A stretch of 40,323 nt of DNA from the NCBI GenBank assembly GCA_015061545.1, contig SUWJ01000020.1, positions 1 to 40,323 of the forward strand, read 5' to 3'. The notes beneath the pieces were generated by a model, which searched no databases, was not told the DNA's origin, and was given only the letters and a program-made list of their open reading frames with translations. A program made the translations under genes and the position numbers. Source of the DNA: Lentisphaerota bacterium (GTDB lineage: Bacteria; Verrucomicrobiota; Lentisphaeria; Victivallales; Victivallaceae). Within the stretch, counting starts at the first letter, position 1. Each line of letters opens with the position of its first letter. This document shows, piece after piece, positions 8,959 through 19,138 of this stretch.

Positions 8959-10362
8959 TCAGCTGCGTTCGGCTGCAAATTCCTGCGCGTAATTGACCAG
9001 CGAGTTATCCCGCGCCCCCATAATCAGGATCAGGTCGCTGCTTTGGGCAAGCTCGATGAGTTCAGCTTTCAGTTCGCTGCGCGGCGGTGCCAGACATACG
9101 TTGAGAAAATCGTATTCCTCCAGCCACGAAGCGATCACTTCTCCCGCATTGGGCGAAAAGCTGGAAGTTCCTCCCGCGTAGAAGGGTTCCGCCAGATAAA
9201 AGCGGTCGTCGGCGCGCAGTTTTTCTGCCAGCACCCGCCCCAGTTCGTCGCGCATAAAGCCGAAAGGTCCGTAGCCGTGGGGTTGAAAATAGACCAGCAC
9301 TCTGCCGCTGCTGCCGGTCAGTTCCTGCGCGGCGGCAATGATATTGGCGATTTTTTCGGGATTATGGGCGTAATCGTCGTAAACCGCAGCGCCGTTGACG
9401 GTGCGGCCGTGGAAATCGAATCGCCGCGCGGTGCCGTGGGTATTGAGTACCGCCTGCAGCGCGGCGCGATGATCGTTGTTCATCAGTTCCAGCAGCGCGG
9501 CGGCAGCGGCGCAATTCATAGCCGTATGCAGCCCTGCCGAAGGGAGTTCATACAAATCGTTCCCGCCGTTGAAACAGGCGTGGCTTTTGCCGTTAAAACA
9601 TTGGTAACTGCTTACCTGCCAACGGCATGAATCGGAAATTCCGAAGGTGCTGATCGGCAAATTAGTTCTGACTTTATCTTTGATAAGCGCGTAAACTTCA
9701 TCTTGCAGCACCGCCGCCTTTTGCGCCTGATTGACAAACTGGGCGAACATTTCTGCCAGTTCAGCTTTGGGGTAGTGATCGGTACCGATATTCAGCACTA
9801 CGGCATAGTCGGGGTGAAACTCCAGCAGACTTTTGTCGCTTTCGTCGGCTTCAAACACCACCGCTGCCGAACCGTGGCGGTAGTTGCCCGGATAAATATC
9901 ATCGGCAAAGCGCTTGATCATTCCGCCATTGATACATTCAACATCGGTTTTCAAATTGTACATAGCTTCGGCGATCATGGCCGAGGTGGAGGTTTTGCCG
10001 CAGCTGCCTGCCACTGCCACCGATGGTTTGCCGTCGGCACTGCGGCGCAAAATCAGCTCTTTGAGTGCCGTTGCCCGATGGATACGGGGTATATTGCCTG
10101 CGGCGGCAAATTCAGGGTTGCTCTCTTCGATCGCCGAAGAATAGATCACCGCATCGACCGGGGGCAGCGAACTTTTAAAACGGCTGCCGTCCTGGGGAAA
10201 AAGGTGGATATTCTGCCGTTGGAGCCGCTGTTTGAGCAGCGCGTTTTCGGGATTTTCCAGCGCGCGGTCGCTGCCGGAAACTTTGATATTCATTGCGGCG
10301 GCAAATTGCGCCAGCGCACTCATGCCGATACCGCAGATCCCGACAATATGCCAATGAGTCAT
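8959..10362 (-). CDS. Mur ligase of the MurC/Mpl type
   Basis: A 467-residue ATP-dependent ligase that joins L-alanine (MurC) or a tripeptide (Mpl) to UDP-N-acetylmuramate. Visible parts: the N-terminal nucleotide-sugar domain (GICGIGMSALA, 8-18), the ATP loop GSCGKTST (119-126), EADESDKSLLEF with the metal and substrate acids, the ARRFDFHG segment, and DDYAHNPEKI followed by VYFQPHGYGP. In canonical MurC the loop reads GTHGKT, so the Thr-His pair is Ser-Cys here; the FQPHGYGP end also differs from the usual FQPHRYTR. It may be a recycling enzyme or a divergent MurC. Its start has GGAGA upstream, and it follows the lipoprotein gene by 30 bases, probably in one transcript. Confidence 0.85.
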   Translation of the reverse strand: MTHWHIVGICGIGMSALAQFAAAMNIKVSGSDRALENPENALLKQRLQRQNIHLFPQDGSRFKSSLPPVDAVIYSSAIEESNPEFAAAGNIPRIHRATALKELILRRSADGKPSVAVAGSCGKTSTSAMIAEAMYNLKTDVECINGGMIKRFADDIYPGNYRHGSAAVVFEADESDKSLLEFHPDYAVVLNIGTDHYPKAELAEMFAQFVNQAQKAAVLQDEVYALIKDKVRTNLPISTFGISDSCRWQVSSYQCFNGKSHACFNGGNDLYELPSAGLHTAMNCAAAAALLELMNNDHRAALQAVLNTHGTARRFDFHGRTVNGAAVYDDYAHNPEKIANIIAAAQELTGSSGRVLVYFQPHGYGPFGFMRDELGRVLAEKLRADDRFYLAEPFYAGGTSSFSPNAGEVIASWLEEYDFLNVCLAPPRSELKAELIELAQSSDLILIMGARDNSLVNYAQEFAAERS

Positions 10363-10392
10363 CCTGCTTTCTCCGTTAAAAAAATCCTCTGC

Positions 10393-10947
10393 TCAGCGGG
10401 CGTAAACCATAAACTTTTTGCTGCGGATCTTAAATGTATTCAGCGAGGTGGCAACAATCACCTCGTAAGCGGCATTTTCGCCGGGGTTCAGCTCGCCGGT
10501 AAAGGGCATGGTGATGTTCAGCACCGCGCGGTTGGAAGGATTGATCCGCAGTTCAGCGTGTTTGGGCAGGGGCTTGGCAGGGATCCTGACCGCGTATTTT
10601 TTGAACGGCATTTTATTATCCAGCGGGCGGTCGGCAGGTATTTTGCGGTAGAAAACAGCAAAGTTGTACTGGTCGATCATATACCACTCTTTGATAACTA
10701 TCTCTTTACGGCCGTAGTTGATAAGCTGCACTTCCAGATCGCAGGAAGTTCCTGCCACGGCTTGTACTTCTTCGGGCACGGCAAGCTGGCAGTCGCGGGC
10801 GGAGATCTGTTCGTAGACGACCTTGTCGGGGCGTTTGAATTTAACATGGCCGTAATCTTCGTCGGGCATTTCGGTAACGGTGCTGCATCCGCAGAGAAGG
10901 GTACCGAACAAAACCGCCGCCATCGGGAACAAATTTTTTGTACGCAT
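10393..10947 (-). CDS. Lipoprotein of unknown function
   Basis: A 184-residue lipoprotein precursor with lipobox LCGC (cysteine at residue 21) and an AAGGAG ribosome-binding site. The mature part has a short acidic linker, then alternating hydrophobic strands (about 55-180) that suggest an immunoglobulin-like beta sandwich: EEVQAVAGTSCDLEVQLINYGRKEI reads like the start of such a domain. I do not recognise the family. It stands first in a two-gene unit with the Mur ligase, so an envelope role is likely; the residue after the cysteine is Ser, compatible with outer-membrane sorting in many Gram-negatives. Confidence 0.8.
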   Translation of the reverse strand: MRTKNLFPMAAVLFGTLLCGCSTVTEMPDEDYGHVKFKRPDKVVYEQISARDCQLAVPEEVQAVAGTSCDLEVQLINYGRKEIVIKEWYMIDQYNFAVFYRKIPADRPLDNKMPFKKYAVRIPAKPLPKHAELRINPSNRAVLNITMPFTGELNPGENAAYEVIVATSLNTFKIRSKKFMVYAR

Positions 10948-10988
10948 AAAACAAACTCCTTGTAAAAATAATCAACAACTCTAATATA

Positions 10989-11016
10989 AAAATAGCACTG
11001 TTTTCAACTTCTGCAA
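10989..11016 (-). promoter_or_regulatory. Predicted promoter of the lipoprotein/Mur ligase unit
   Basis: On the minus strand, TTGCAG (11016-11011), a 16-base spacer, then TATTTT (10994-10989) with an extended TGC before it. Confidence 0.4.
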
Positions 11017-11057
11017 CCGCTGCAAGGGTAATATTTGCGCTTTTCAGGGACGTGGAT

Positions 11058-11086
11058 TTGCTTTTATCGGGTTTTGGCTGTATAAT
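11058..11086 (+). promoter_or_regulatory. Predicted promoter of the 11180-20140 gene run
   Basis: TTGCTT (11058-11063), a 17-base spacer, then TATAAT (11081-11086). Transcription would start near 11093, giving a leader of about 87 bases to the acyltransferase/ligase gene. Confidence 0.7.
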
Positions 11087-11179
11087 ATATTATATATACG
11101 GTGTAGCGCGGAACAGCTTTGCTGCTGGAAAAGCAGAGTGTTCTGTGCAGCACTTGATTTAACGGATTTTTTATAGAAG

Positions 11180-13909
11180 ATGAGCAAAAATAAAAATACT
11201 GACGGTCAGGTCGGATGGATCGCGTGGGGATCGCTGATTATCTGTATGGCGGCGCTGTTTGTGATCTTGCGCTGTACGCTGAAAGAGGCTTTTGACTGCG
11301 AAGCTGGGGTCATTATGGTAACTGCGGTGGCTACGCTGGGTGCGGTTACGGTTGCCCGCTGCCGCCGTTTCGGGCTGCTTACGGGATTGACTCTGCCGGT
11401 GGTATTCGGTCTGGCGCTGGCGCTGGAGTTTATCAGCTGCGAGAGTTTTTTCTGGCGCATGACCGGGCTGGGCATGGGGATTTATCTGGCGCTGGTGGGC
11501 GGCAGAGTGGCAATGTATCTGATCTATATCGACCAGAACAGCCGCAAGACCCATTGGCTGCTGATGTGCGGGATCATACTGCTGCCGGTGCTGCTGGTGG
11601 GCGGTTTCCGCCATTACTGGGGCGATATAACTGCCATACCCCACGGGTTGGAAGTCTGGTCGCAGCGGGTGGTGATCGCCTGGGGGATCTTTGTACTGAT
11701 CTGGCGGCCTGAGCTGCTGCTGCGCTGCTTTGCTTTTATTCTCTGCAATACCTTTTACCGCTTGCGGCTGGAAAATGCGGAGCGGCTGCCGGATTACGGA
11801 CCGGTACTGATCGTATCGAATCATGTGTCGTTTGTGGATGCGCTTTTTATCATGGGGCTTAAAGCGCGTAAGGTAACTGTTCTGATCCACCGCGATTTTT
11901 ACCGCATGAAAGCGTTCAACTGGTTTTTCCGTTGGATCGGTGCGCTGGAAGTACCCAATGCCAACCGCCCCAAGGCGATGCGCAAATTTTTTGCCAAAGT
12001 GCATAAAGTGCTGGAACGCGGCGGGGTGGTTTGTATGTTCCCCGAAGGGTCGATATCCAACAACGAAGTGATGCAGGAATTCAAAACCGGGGTATCGGCA
12101 ATGCTGCCGACGCCGGATATCCCCGTTATTCCCATCCATCTGGGAATGCTCTGGGGCAGTTTGTTCCGTATTCACCGCGGGCATTTGCGCTTTATCAAAC
12201 CTCACAAGCTGCCGATACCCGCCACGGTTTATGTGGGCGAAAAAATTCCGTCGGATTGGAGCGGATTCCGTATCTGGCAGCGGATCAGCGAGCTGGGCGC
12301 GGAAGCCGCCATGCCGTTGATCCCCGGCGAAAAGAGTATTCACCACCGTTTTCTCAAACGCGCCAAACAGCGGCCGTGGCACGTTACGTTCCGCGATTGC
12401 GACGAAAAGAAAAAATGTTGCGATCTGCTCTTTCTGGTGCGGACTTTAGCTTTCAGCCGTAAATTGCGTAAGCTGCTTGCCGGGCGGGGCGATGAAGGCA
12501 GAAATCTGGGCATAATGCTTGCCAACGGTACGATGAGTGCCACCGCGCTGCTGGCGGTGTGGTACGCCGACCGGGTGGCGGCAATGATCAACTACACCAC
12601 CGGTACGGCGGCAATGGAGAAAATGCGCTCCAAAGGCAGACTTAAAACTGTTCTTACCAGCCGTGAGCTGTTGAAGAAGCTGAAAATGGAACCGCAGGAA
12701 GATATGATCTTTATGGAAGATATTTCAGGGAGTATAAGCCGCGGCGAATACCTTTTCACTTTTCTGAAAACGCTGCTGATCCCCCATTGGCTGCTGATCC
12801 GTCTGGTGTCGCCGGCAAGCTGGCGGGGAGTTTGCGACTGCGCGGCAATACTTTTTTCCAGCGGTTCAACCGGAATGCCCAAAGGGGTGATGCTTTCGCA
12901 CCACAATCTGCACAGCAATATTATCAGCTTCTGGCGGGAGATCGCATGGAACCCCAAGGATAAAGTGCTGGGGAATCTGCCGCTTTTCCACGCTTTCGGG
13001 CTGATGACCAACTTCTGTTTTCCGGCAGTAACCGGTACGCAGGTGATCTTTGTCGCCAATCCGCTGGATGGCCGTACCGTCTGCCGCACCATCAGAGAAA
13101 ACTCCGTAACGCTGATGCTGGCAACGCCGACTTTTCTGCACAGTTATCTGAAATACGCCGCGCAGGAGGATCTTTCGTCGCTGCGGCTGGTGGTGACGGG
13201 GGCGGAGAAACTTCAGCGCAAGCTCTTTGAGCAGGTCAAAACCATGACGGGGCTGAATATTGTGGAGGCTTACGGAGCAACGGAAATGAGTCCGGTGGTG
13301 TCGATCAATATTTCCAGCTCGCTTTTCACGCTGGGCAAAGAATCAGGTCCTTACGGCAGCGTGGGGGTGCCCATGCCGGGGATCGCAGTCAAAACTGTGG
13401 ATCCGGAAAGCGGGGCAACGCTGGACGAAAACGAAGCCGGTTTGCTTTACTGCAAAGGCGCTTCGGTAATGCTCGGTTATCTGGATGACCCCGAAGCCAC
13501 CGCCAAAGTCATAACGCCCGACGGCTACTACAACACCAACGATATTGCCACGATTGACCGGGACGGCTGCATACGCATTATCGGCCGGGTCAGCCGATTC
13601 AGCAAGATCGGCGGCGAAATGGTGCCGCACGAAATGATCGAGCGGCGCATTGAAGAGCTGGGGCATCTGGATAATCAGGTGGCGGTGGCATCGCGTCCCG
13701 ACGAACGGCGGGGGGAACAGCTGGTGGTGCTTTACGCTGCCGATGCCGTAATAGATGTGAAAGATCTGCTGGAAAAGATGCGCCGATCCGATATGCCCAA
13801 TTTGTGGATACCCCGCGCAGATGCTTTCCGCAAGGTCGATGCGATCCCCATGCTGGGTAACGGTAAAAAAGATTTGAAAGCTATTCAGCGTATAGCTGAG
13901 GAACAATAA
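11180..13909 (+). CDS. Acyltransferase/acyl-ACP (or acyl-CoA) ligase fusion, Aas-like
   Basis: A 909-residue membrane enzyme with two catalytic modules. Residues 1-185 hold about five hydrophobic helices of unknown role. Residues 200-360 are a PlsC-type 1-acyl-glycerophosphate acyltransferase (NHVSFVD at 214-220, FPEGS at 287-291). Residues 400-909 are an adenylate-forming ligase: the AMP loop [10 protein letters not shown] (560-569), [22 protein letters not shown], and a C-terminal NGKK carrying the usual catalytic lysine. The same pairing in E. coli Aas reloads fatty acids onto ACP and re-acylates 2-acyl-lysophospholipids, so lipid repair is the likely job. It lacks an LplT-like transporter domain; the N-terminal helices are different. 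It begins the 9-kb run of plus-strand genes. Confidence 0.9.
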   Translation: MSKNKNTDGQVGWIAWGSLIICMAALFVILRCTLKEAFDCEAGVIMVTAVATLGAVTVARCRRFGLLTGLTLPVVFGLALALEFISCESFFWRMTGLGMGIYLALVGGRVAMYLIYIDQNSRKTHWLLMCGIILLPVLLVGGFRHYWGDITAIPHGLEVWSQRVVIAWGIFVLIWRPELLLRCFAFILCNTFYRLRLENAERLPDYGPVLIVSNHVSFVDALFIMGLKARKVTVLIHRDFYRMKAFNWFFRWIGALEVPNANRPKAMRKFFAKVHKVLERGGVVCMFPEGSISNNEVMQEFKTGVSAMLPTPDIPVIPIHLGMLWGSLFRIHRGHLRFIKPHKLPIPATVYVGEKIPSDWSGFRIWQRISELGAEAAMPLIPGEKSIHHRFLKRAKQRPWHVTFRDCDEKKKCCDLLFLVRTLAFSRKLRKLLAGRGDEGRNLGIMLANGTMSATALLAVWYADRVAAMINYTTGTAAMEKMRSKGRLKTVLTSRELLKKLKMEPQEDMIFMEDISGSISRGEYLFTFLKTLLIPHWLLIRLVSPASWRGVCDCAAILFSSGSTGMPKGVMLSHHNLHSNIISFWREIAWNPKDKVLGNLPLFHAFGLMTNFCFPAVTGTQVIFVANPLDGRTVCRTIRENSVTLMLATPTFLHSYLKYAAQEDLSSLRLVVTGAEKLQRKLFEQVKTMTGLNIVEAYGATEMSPVVSINISSSLFTLGKESGPYGSVGVPMPGIAVKTVDPESGATLDENEAGLLYCKGASVMLGYLDDPEATAKVITPDGYYNTNDIATIDRDGCIRIIGRVSRFSKIGGEMVPHEMIERRIEELGHLDNQVAVASRPDERRGEQLVVLYAADAVIDVKDLLEKMRRSDMPNLWIPRADAFRKVDAIPMLGNGKKDLKAIQRIAEEQ

Positions 13910-13951
13910 AAACAGGCAACTGTAACTGTTTAAAAAATAAAGGGTGAAGAA

Positions 13952-15247
13952 ATGAAGATTCTGGTAGTTGGTTCGGGTGGTCGTGAACACGTTTTGTGCT
14001 GGACTCTGGCTAAGAGCAAAAATGCTGAAAAAATCTATTGCGCCCCGGGCAATGCGGGTATTGCGCAGGAGTTTGAATGTGTCGATATCAAAGTCAGCGA
14101 GCTGGAAAAAATGGCGGACTGGGCGGTGGAAAACCAGATCGACTTTACCGTAGTCGGGCCCGAAGCGCCGCTTTGCGACGGCATTGTGGATGTGTTCAAG
14201 GCGCGCAATCTGGCGATTTTCGGACCTTCCAAAGCGGCTGCCCAGCTGGAAGGCAGCAAGACTTTTGCCAAAAAGTTTATGGAAAAATATAATATTCCCA
14301 CCGCCCGCGCTGCCGAGTTCGATACTCCCGCCCCTGCCAAAGATTATGTGGCTGCTGAATTTGCCAACGGCGAAAAGGGCATTGTAGTCAAAGCCGACGG
14401 TCTGGCGGCAGGCAAGGGCGTGCTGGTGGCAGATAACGCCAAAGATGCCTGCGATTTTATCGACCTTTGCTTTGAAGGCGGTTTCGGCGGAGCGGGTAAT
14501 CGGGTGCTGATCGAGGAGTGTCTGTTCGGCGAAGAAACCAGCGTGCTGGCATTGGTGGATGGCAACACGATCCGCCCGCTGGCATCCAGTCAGGATCATA
14601 AACGCGCCTACGATCAGGATAAAGGCCCCAACACCGGCGGCATGGGCGCTTACAGCCCCGCTCCCGTAGTGACCGATGCAGTTATGGCAGAGGTCAAGAC
14701 CAATGTGCTGGACAATGTGCTTAAAGGTTTGCAGGCGGAAGGGTTGGATTTCCGCGGACTTTTGTTTGTCGGCGCCATGGTCACGGATAAGGGCGTGAAA
14801 GTGCTGGAGTTCAACGTGCGTTTCGGCGACCCCGAAGTTCAGGCGGTACTGAGCCGTTTTGAAGGCGATCTGCTGGATGTTATGCAGAAAGTCGCCGCCG
14901 GTAAACTCACTGATGCCGAATTGGTCTGGAGCGATGAACCCGCAGTTTGCGTGGTGATGGCTTCGGGCGGCTACCCCGGTGATTACGCCAAAGGTTTTGT
15001 TATTTCGGGGCTGGAAGCGGCGGCGGCAACCGGTGCCAAAGTTTTCCACGCCGGTACCGGTTTGAACAGCGATGGCAAGATCGTCAACACCGGCGGCCGT
15101 GTGCTGGGCGTTACCGCCCGGGGCGGAGATGTGGCGCAGGCGATCAAAAATGCTTACCGCGCAGTTGATTGCATAAGCTGGGAAGGTGCATTCTGCCGCC
15201 GCGATATTGGCTATCATGCGCTGGAACACGCAAGCAAAAAGTGCTGA
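13952..15247 (+). CDS. purD: Phosphoribosylamine-glycine ligase
   Basis: Catalyses the second step of purine synthesis, joining glycine to 5-phosphoribosylamine with ATP. The 431-residue length is standard. Visible are the N-terminal dinucleotide-like loop ILVVGSGGREH, the ATP-grasp segment VVKADGLAAGKGV, QDHKRAYDQDKGPNTGGMGA, and the family signature RFGDPEVQAVL. The C-terminal CVVMASGGYPGDY region is also typical. Start ATG 13952 has AGGGTGAAG upstream. It is 42 bases after the acyltransferase fusion gene, which is not functionally related, so the two probably only share transcription. Confidence 0.97.
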   Translation: MKILVVGSGGREHVLCWTLAKSKNAEKIYCAPGNAGIAQEFECVDIKVSELEKMADWAVENQIDFTVVGPEAPLCDGIVDVFKARNLAIFGPSKAAAQLEGSKTFAKKFMEKYNIPTARAAEFDTPAPAKDYVAAEFANGEKGIVVKADGLAAGKGVLVADNAKDACDFIDLCFEGGFGGAGNRVLIEECLFGEETSVLALVDGNTIRPLASSQDHKRAYDQDKGPNTGGMGAYSPAPVVTDAVMAEVKTNVLDNVLKGLQAEGLDFRGLLFVGAMVTDKGVKVLEFNVRFGDPEVQAVLSRFEGDLLDVMQKVAAGKLTDAELVWSDEPAVCVVMASGGYPGDYAKGFVISGLEAAAATGAKVFHAGTGLNSDGKIVNTGGRVLGVTARGGDVAQAIKNAYRAVDCISWEGAFCRRDIGYHALEHASKKC

Positions 15248-15257
15248 GATAGCCAAG

Positions 15258-16202
15258 ATGAGAGTCAAATTTATGTTCAACAGCAGCAATTCGCATAACC
15301 GCTACCGCGACGATTACATCCGCTATGCGCAGCAGGCGCTCAAGGCGGTTTGGGTGCTTATTGCTCTGAACGTGATCTTTTACATAGTAAATTTGCCCGA
15401 CAGCTGCGCGCTGTGGTCAAATAATCTGCCGGAAGAGATGGCGTTGTTTTATCAGAGCAAGTACCATTACAGCATATACAGTTTCCGCCCCTACCAGCTG
15501 GTAACGTATATGTTTATGCACGGCGGATTTATGCACTTGTTTTTCAATATGTACGGTTTGTATCTGTTCGGGGGCATGGTGGCGCCCGCGCTGGGCAGGC
15601 GGCGTTTTCTGGCGCTGTACTTTATCGGCGGTATTACCGGGGCATTGCTGCATATGCTTGCCAACTGGAACAGCGTGCCGCCGATTCCCGCAGTCGGAGC
15701 CAGCGGCGCATTGTTCGGCGTGATGATGGCGGCGGCAATGATCCGGCCCAATGTGGAGATGTTCATAATGTTCATCCCCGTACCGGTCAAACTCAAGACG
15801 CTGGTGGTGGTCTACGCGATCGTGGAAATCCTGAGCAACGGCAGAACTGACAATATAGCTCATCTTGCCCATCTGGGCGGTTTTGTGGGGGCGTATATTT
15901 TTGTGATGCTTTTCTGCAAGCGGGAAGTGGCGTGGCATCTGGGCGATCTCTTCCGCGGCAAGGGTGTCAGGAGCAGCAGCGGCAGCACTCCGCCGCCTCC
16001 GCCGCAGGATCCGCAGGGTGCGGCAGGCGGGAGTCAGGACAATACTGCCAACGCTCCCCATTGGCATATAGAAAAGGTATCGCAGCAGGAAGTTGACCGC
16101 CTGCTGGATAAAATTTCCCGCGAAGGGATCAACAGTCTGAGCGATTACGAACGCGCCGAACTGCAGTTTTTCCGCGAACAGATGCAGTCGCACCGACGCT
16201 GA
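15258..16202 (+). CDS. Rhomboid-family intramembrane serine protease
   Basis: A 314-residue membrane protease that cuts substrates within the bilayer. Catalytic and fold motifs are clear: HGGFMHLFFN (88-97), where the oxyanion-side His and Asn sit, GASGALFG with Ser-149, and HLAHLGG with His-205 as the partner. There are about six membrane helices. The C-terminal ~75 residues are cytoplasmic: a Gly/Ser/Pro linker (PPPPP at 245-249) and then a small helical module (LLDKISREGINSLSDYERAEL) also found at the end of many Bacteroidetes and PVC rhomboids. Start: ATG 15258 chosen; ATG 15273 (MFNSSN) has a slightly better GAGAG site and is possible. It begins 10 bases after purD. Confidence 0.92.
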   Translation: MRVKFMFNSSNSHNRYRDDYIRYAQQALKAVWVLIALNVIFYIVNLPDSCALWSNNLPEEMALFYQSKYHYSIYSFRPYQLVTYMFMHGGFMHLFFNMYGLYLFGGMVAPALGRRRFLALYFIGGITGALLHMLANWNSVPPIPAVGASGALFGVMMAAAMIRPNVEMFIMFIPVPVKLKTLVVVYAIVEILSNGRTDNIAHLAHLGGFVGAYIFVMLFCKREVAWHLGDLFRGKGVRSSSGSTPPPPPQDPQGAAGGSQDNTANAPHWHIEKVSQQEVDRLLDKISREGINSLSDYERAELQFFREQMQSHRR

Positions 16203-16217
16203 AAGAGCAATATATTT

Positions 16218-17291
16218 ATGCGTACAGACCTTTTTGATTATCAATTGCCCGATGAACTCATTGCCCAGCGGCCCGCCGAGCGGCGCGACCGGTCCCGTAT
16301 GCTGGTGCTGGACAGGATCAGCGGCAAATGTACTTTTCGGGAGTTTGCCGATATAAGCGACTATCTGGAAGCGGGCGATCTGCTGGTATCCAACAACACC
16401 AAGGTAATGCGTTCGCGGCTTTACGGACGTAAAAACGGTATTGCCGAGGGCGCTCACTTTGAAGCGCTGCTGCTCAATCCGCACCCTGCGGGAGAAAAAG
16501 TGGCAAATACCCGCTATCAGGCAATGCTCAAACCGGGCAAGCGGGCGCTGCCGGGAACGCGGGTAAAACTGCTGGACTTTGCAGGTTTGCTGCAGAACGA
16601 TGCGCCCTGCTTTACGGTGATCGAACGGCTGGATGACGGAACTTTTGTCGTGGAGTTTGATACCGCCGATCAGGAATCAGTACAGGAAAAATTCGGTCAT
16701 ATACCGCTGCCGCCTTATATCAAACGGGGCGATGAAGGCAGCGATTTTGAACGTTATCAGACTATTTTTGCCAAAGTTTCAGGTGCAGTAGCCGCGCCGA
16801 CGGCAGGATTGCATTTTACGGGCGATGTTCTGGAAAAACTTTCTGCCAAGGGGGTAAAACGCACCGAAGTTACGCTGCACGTCGGGGCAGGCACGTTCAA
16901 ACCGGTCAGCGAAGAAAATATCCTTGACCACAAGATGCACACCGAGCGGTTTGAACTTTCAGCTGAAGCTGCTGAGCAGATCAATGCCACCCGCAAGGCG
17001 GGGAAGAAAGTTGTGGCAGTCGGAACAACTACGGTGCGGACGCTGGAAAGCTGTGCAGATGAATCAGGCATGGTGCATCCGCGCAGCGGGGCGACCAATA
17101 TATTTTTGTATCCGCCCTACCGTCCGCGGGCGGTGGATATGCTTATTACCAACTTTCACCTGCCCAAAAGTACGCTTCTGATGCTGGTAAGCTGCTTTGC
17201 CGATCGGGAAAAGGTACTGAACGCGTATGCCGAAGCGATCAAAGAAAAGATGCGCTTTTACAGCTACGGCGATTGTATGCTGTTTAAATGA
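16218..17291 (+). CDS. queA: S-adenosylmethionine:tRNA ribosyltransferase-isomerase
   Basis: Transfers and isomerises the ribosyl group of SAM onto preQ1-modified tRNA to make epoxyqueuosine. The 357-residue protein starts with FDYQLPDELIAQRPAERRD, the usual QueA opening, and has GHIPLPPYIKR, SGAVAAPTAGLHFT, and LHVGAGTFKPV, all highly conserved. It follows the rhomboid gene by 15 bases and precedes aroE by 19. No other queuosine gene is in the window. Confidence 0.97.
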   Translation: MRTDLFDYQLPDELIAQRPAERRDRSRMLVLDRISGKCTFREFADISDYLEAGDLLVSNNTKVMRSRLYGRKNGIAEGAHFEALLLNPHPAGEKVANTRYQAMLKPGKRALPGTRVKLLDFAGLLQNDAPCFTVIERLDDGTFVVEFDTADQESVQEKFGHIPLPPYIKRGDEGSDFERYQTIFAKVSGAVAAPTAGLHFTGDVLEKLSAKGVKRTEVTLHVGAGTFKPVSEENILDHKMHTERFELSAEAAEQINATRKAGKKVVAVGTTTVRTLESCADESGMVHPRSGATNIFLYPPYRPRAVDMLITNFHLPKSTLLMLVSCFADREKVLNAYAEAIKEKMRFYSYGDCMLFK

Positions 17292-17310
17292 ATGAACGGG
17301 CTGAAGGAAT

Positions 17311-18171
17311 ATGTTTGTTAAAGAAGCTGAAAATATTAAATACGCAGTCATCGGCGACCCGGTGGCGCACAGCGTTTCGCCGGCAATGCAGAATGCAGCT
17401 TTTATGGCGGCAGGCTTGAGCGAACGCTACGGCAAATACCATGTCGTGCCGGAAAAGCTGGCGGAGTTTGTTGAATTTGCCCGCCGTAATCTGCTGGGCT
17501 TCAACGCTACCGTACCGCATAAATCCGCTTTGATCGGATTGCTGGATGAGATCACGCCCGAAGCATTGGCAGCCCGCAGCGTCAATACTGTTACGGTGCG
17601 GGGCAATCGGCTCTACGGAGATTCCACCGACGGCTACGGATTGGAAACGGCGCTGAAGGAGTCGTTCGGCTTTAATATTGCCGGCGGCAGGATCGTGCTG
17701 CTGGGCGCCGGCGGTGCAGCTCAGGCGGCGGCATTTGAATTTGTGCGGCGCGGCGCAGCAGAAGTTACGGTCATCAACCGTACCGTGAGCAAGGCGGAAG
17801 CGCTGGTCAGGGCGCTGGCAGCAGTCGAAGGGGCAAATACGGCGCTGACGGCATTGGGGAACGATGAAATAAACCAGGCCGCCGCAGCAATTGCAGCTTG
17901 CGACGTGGTGATCCAGGCAACCAGTTCGGGATTGCATCCCGACGATGCTCCGCCGCTGGCGCTGGAAATATTGCGGGAAGCTCCGGCAATATTTGATATG
18001 ATCTATAAAAACACACCCGTTTTGCAGTTTGCCAAAAACAATAATATACCCTGCGCCGACGGCAGATTGATGCTGCTGCATCAGGGGGCAAAGAGTTTTT
18101 CGATATGGACGATGCGCCCCGCAGCAACGGCGGCAATGCGCGATGCGCTGGATGAAGCATTGAGTAAATGA
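17311..18171 (+). CDS. aroE: Shikimate dehydrogenase
   Basis: Reduces 3-dehydroshikimate with NADPH in aromatic amino-acid synthesis. Length 286 residues. The substrate site shows VIGDPVAHSVSPAMQNAAF, FNATVPHK with the catalytic lysine (the family usually has FNVTIPHK), and NTVTVRG...STDGYG. The NADP-binding loop GAGGAAQAAAFEF is followed by VINRT. The ribosome-binding AGGA is very close to the ATG (2 bases), which may reduce its translation. It is co-directional with queA and mrp. Confidence 0.95.
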   Translation: MFVKEAENIKYAVIGDPVAHSVSPAMQNAAFMAAGLSERYGKYHVVPEKLAEFVEFARRNLLGFNATVPHKSALIGLLDEITPEALAARSVNTVTVRGNRLYGDSTDGYGLETALKESFGFNIAGGRIVLLGAGGAAQAAAFEFVRRGAAEVTVINRTVSKAEALVRALAAVEGANTALTALGNDEINQAAAAIAACDVVIQATSSGLHPDDAPPLALEILREAPAIFDMIYKNTPVLQFAKNNNIPCADGRLMLLHQGAKSFSIWTMRPAATAAMRDALDEALSK

Positions 18172-18241
18172 TTTGCTGCAAGGCTGCGAATACAGTTGAA
18201 AAGAAGTTTATCAGTAATCTGATTGGAAAGGAAAAGATATT

Positions 18242-19078
18242 ATGTCAGAGAGTTGTTCGGGAAATTGCTCTTCCTGTCAGCAGAATTGCGGCGAAGAGGA
18301 TCGCAAGCTCAAAAGTACGCTGGGCAAGATCAAAAACAAGATCGTAGTCATGTCGGGTAAAGGCGGCGTGGGCAAAAGCACCGTGGCGGTGAATCTGGCG
18401 GCGTCGCTGGCGCTGGCGGGTTACAGAGTAGGTTTGCTGGATGTGGATATCCACGGTCCCAGCGTTCCGCAGATGCTCAATTTGCACAATACAGGTGTGA
18501 TGATGGATGGCGATTTGATTCTGCCGCAGGAAATCGGTTCGCTGAAGGTGGTGTCGCTGGGCTTTATGATCGACGATCCTGACGGGGCGATCATCTGGCG
18601 CGGTCCGATGAAGATCGGAGTCATCAAGCAGTTTTTGAGCGAAGTAGCTTGGGGCGAACTGGATTATCTGGTAATCGATTCTCCGCCGGGAACCGGCGAT
18701 GAGCCGCTGACGGTCTGCCAGTTGCTGAACGACGCATCGGCGGTGATCGTAACTACGCCGCAGCAGGTGGCAGCCAACGATGTGGCAAAGTCGCTGAATT
18801 TCTGCAAACAGATCAATATGAAAGTGTTGGGTCTGGTGGAAAACATGTCTGGTTTTGTCTGTCCGCATTGCGGCGAAGTTACCGAAATTTTTGCCGGAAA
18901 TGCCGGCGAAACGCTTTCGGAACGCTTTGGGGTCGAACTTCTGGCCAAGATTCCGGTCGATCCCTGCGTAGCGATCGGCGGCGATGCTGGAACACCGTTT
19001 ATCCAGCGCTTTGCCAAGACGGTACCGGGACGAATTTTCGGCGAAATGGTGGAAAAGTATTTCAATATCGAAGCGTGA
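18242..19078 (+). CDS. Mrp/Nbp35-family iron-sulfur carrier ATPase
   Basis: A 278-residue P-loop ATPase that holds and passes on Fe-S clusters (ApbC/Mrp/Nbp35 group). The deviant Walker A GKGGVGKST is at about 40-48, followed by DVDIHGPSVPQML and DSPPGTGDEP. The extreme N-terminus is cysteine-rich (C-x3-C-x2-C-x3-C within the first 16 residues), like the N-terminal cluster site of eukaryotic Nbp35, and a C-terminal CPHC pair can bridge two subunits. The long DUF59 domain found in E. coli-type relatives is missing. Start ATG 18242 has AAAGGA upstream. It sits 70 bases after aroE. Confidence 0.95.
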   Translation: MSESCSGNCSSCQQNCGEEDRKLKSTLGKIKNKIVVMSGKGGVGKSTVAVNLAASLALAGYRVGLLDVDIHGPSVPQMLNLHNTGVMMDGDLILPQEIGSLKVVSLGFMIDDPDGAIIWRGPMKIGVIKQFLSEVAWGELDYLVIDSPPGTGDEPLTVCQLLNDASAVIVTTPQQVAANDVAKSLNFCKQINMKVLGLVENMSGFVCPHCGEVTEIFAGNAGETLSERFGVELLAKIPVDPCVAIGGDAGTPFIQRFAKTVPGRIFGEMVEKYFNIEA

Positions 19079-19138
19079 TTCCCATCGGCAACGGCGCAGT
19101 TGCGTAAAATCAGTAAATGCCAATAAGAGTTTGACAAT

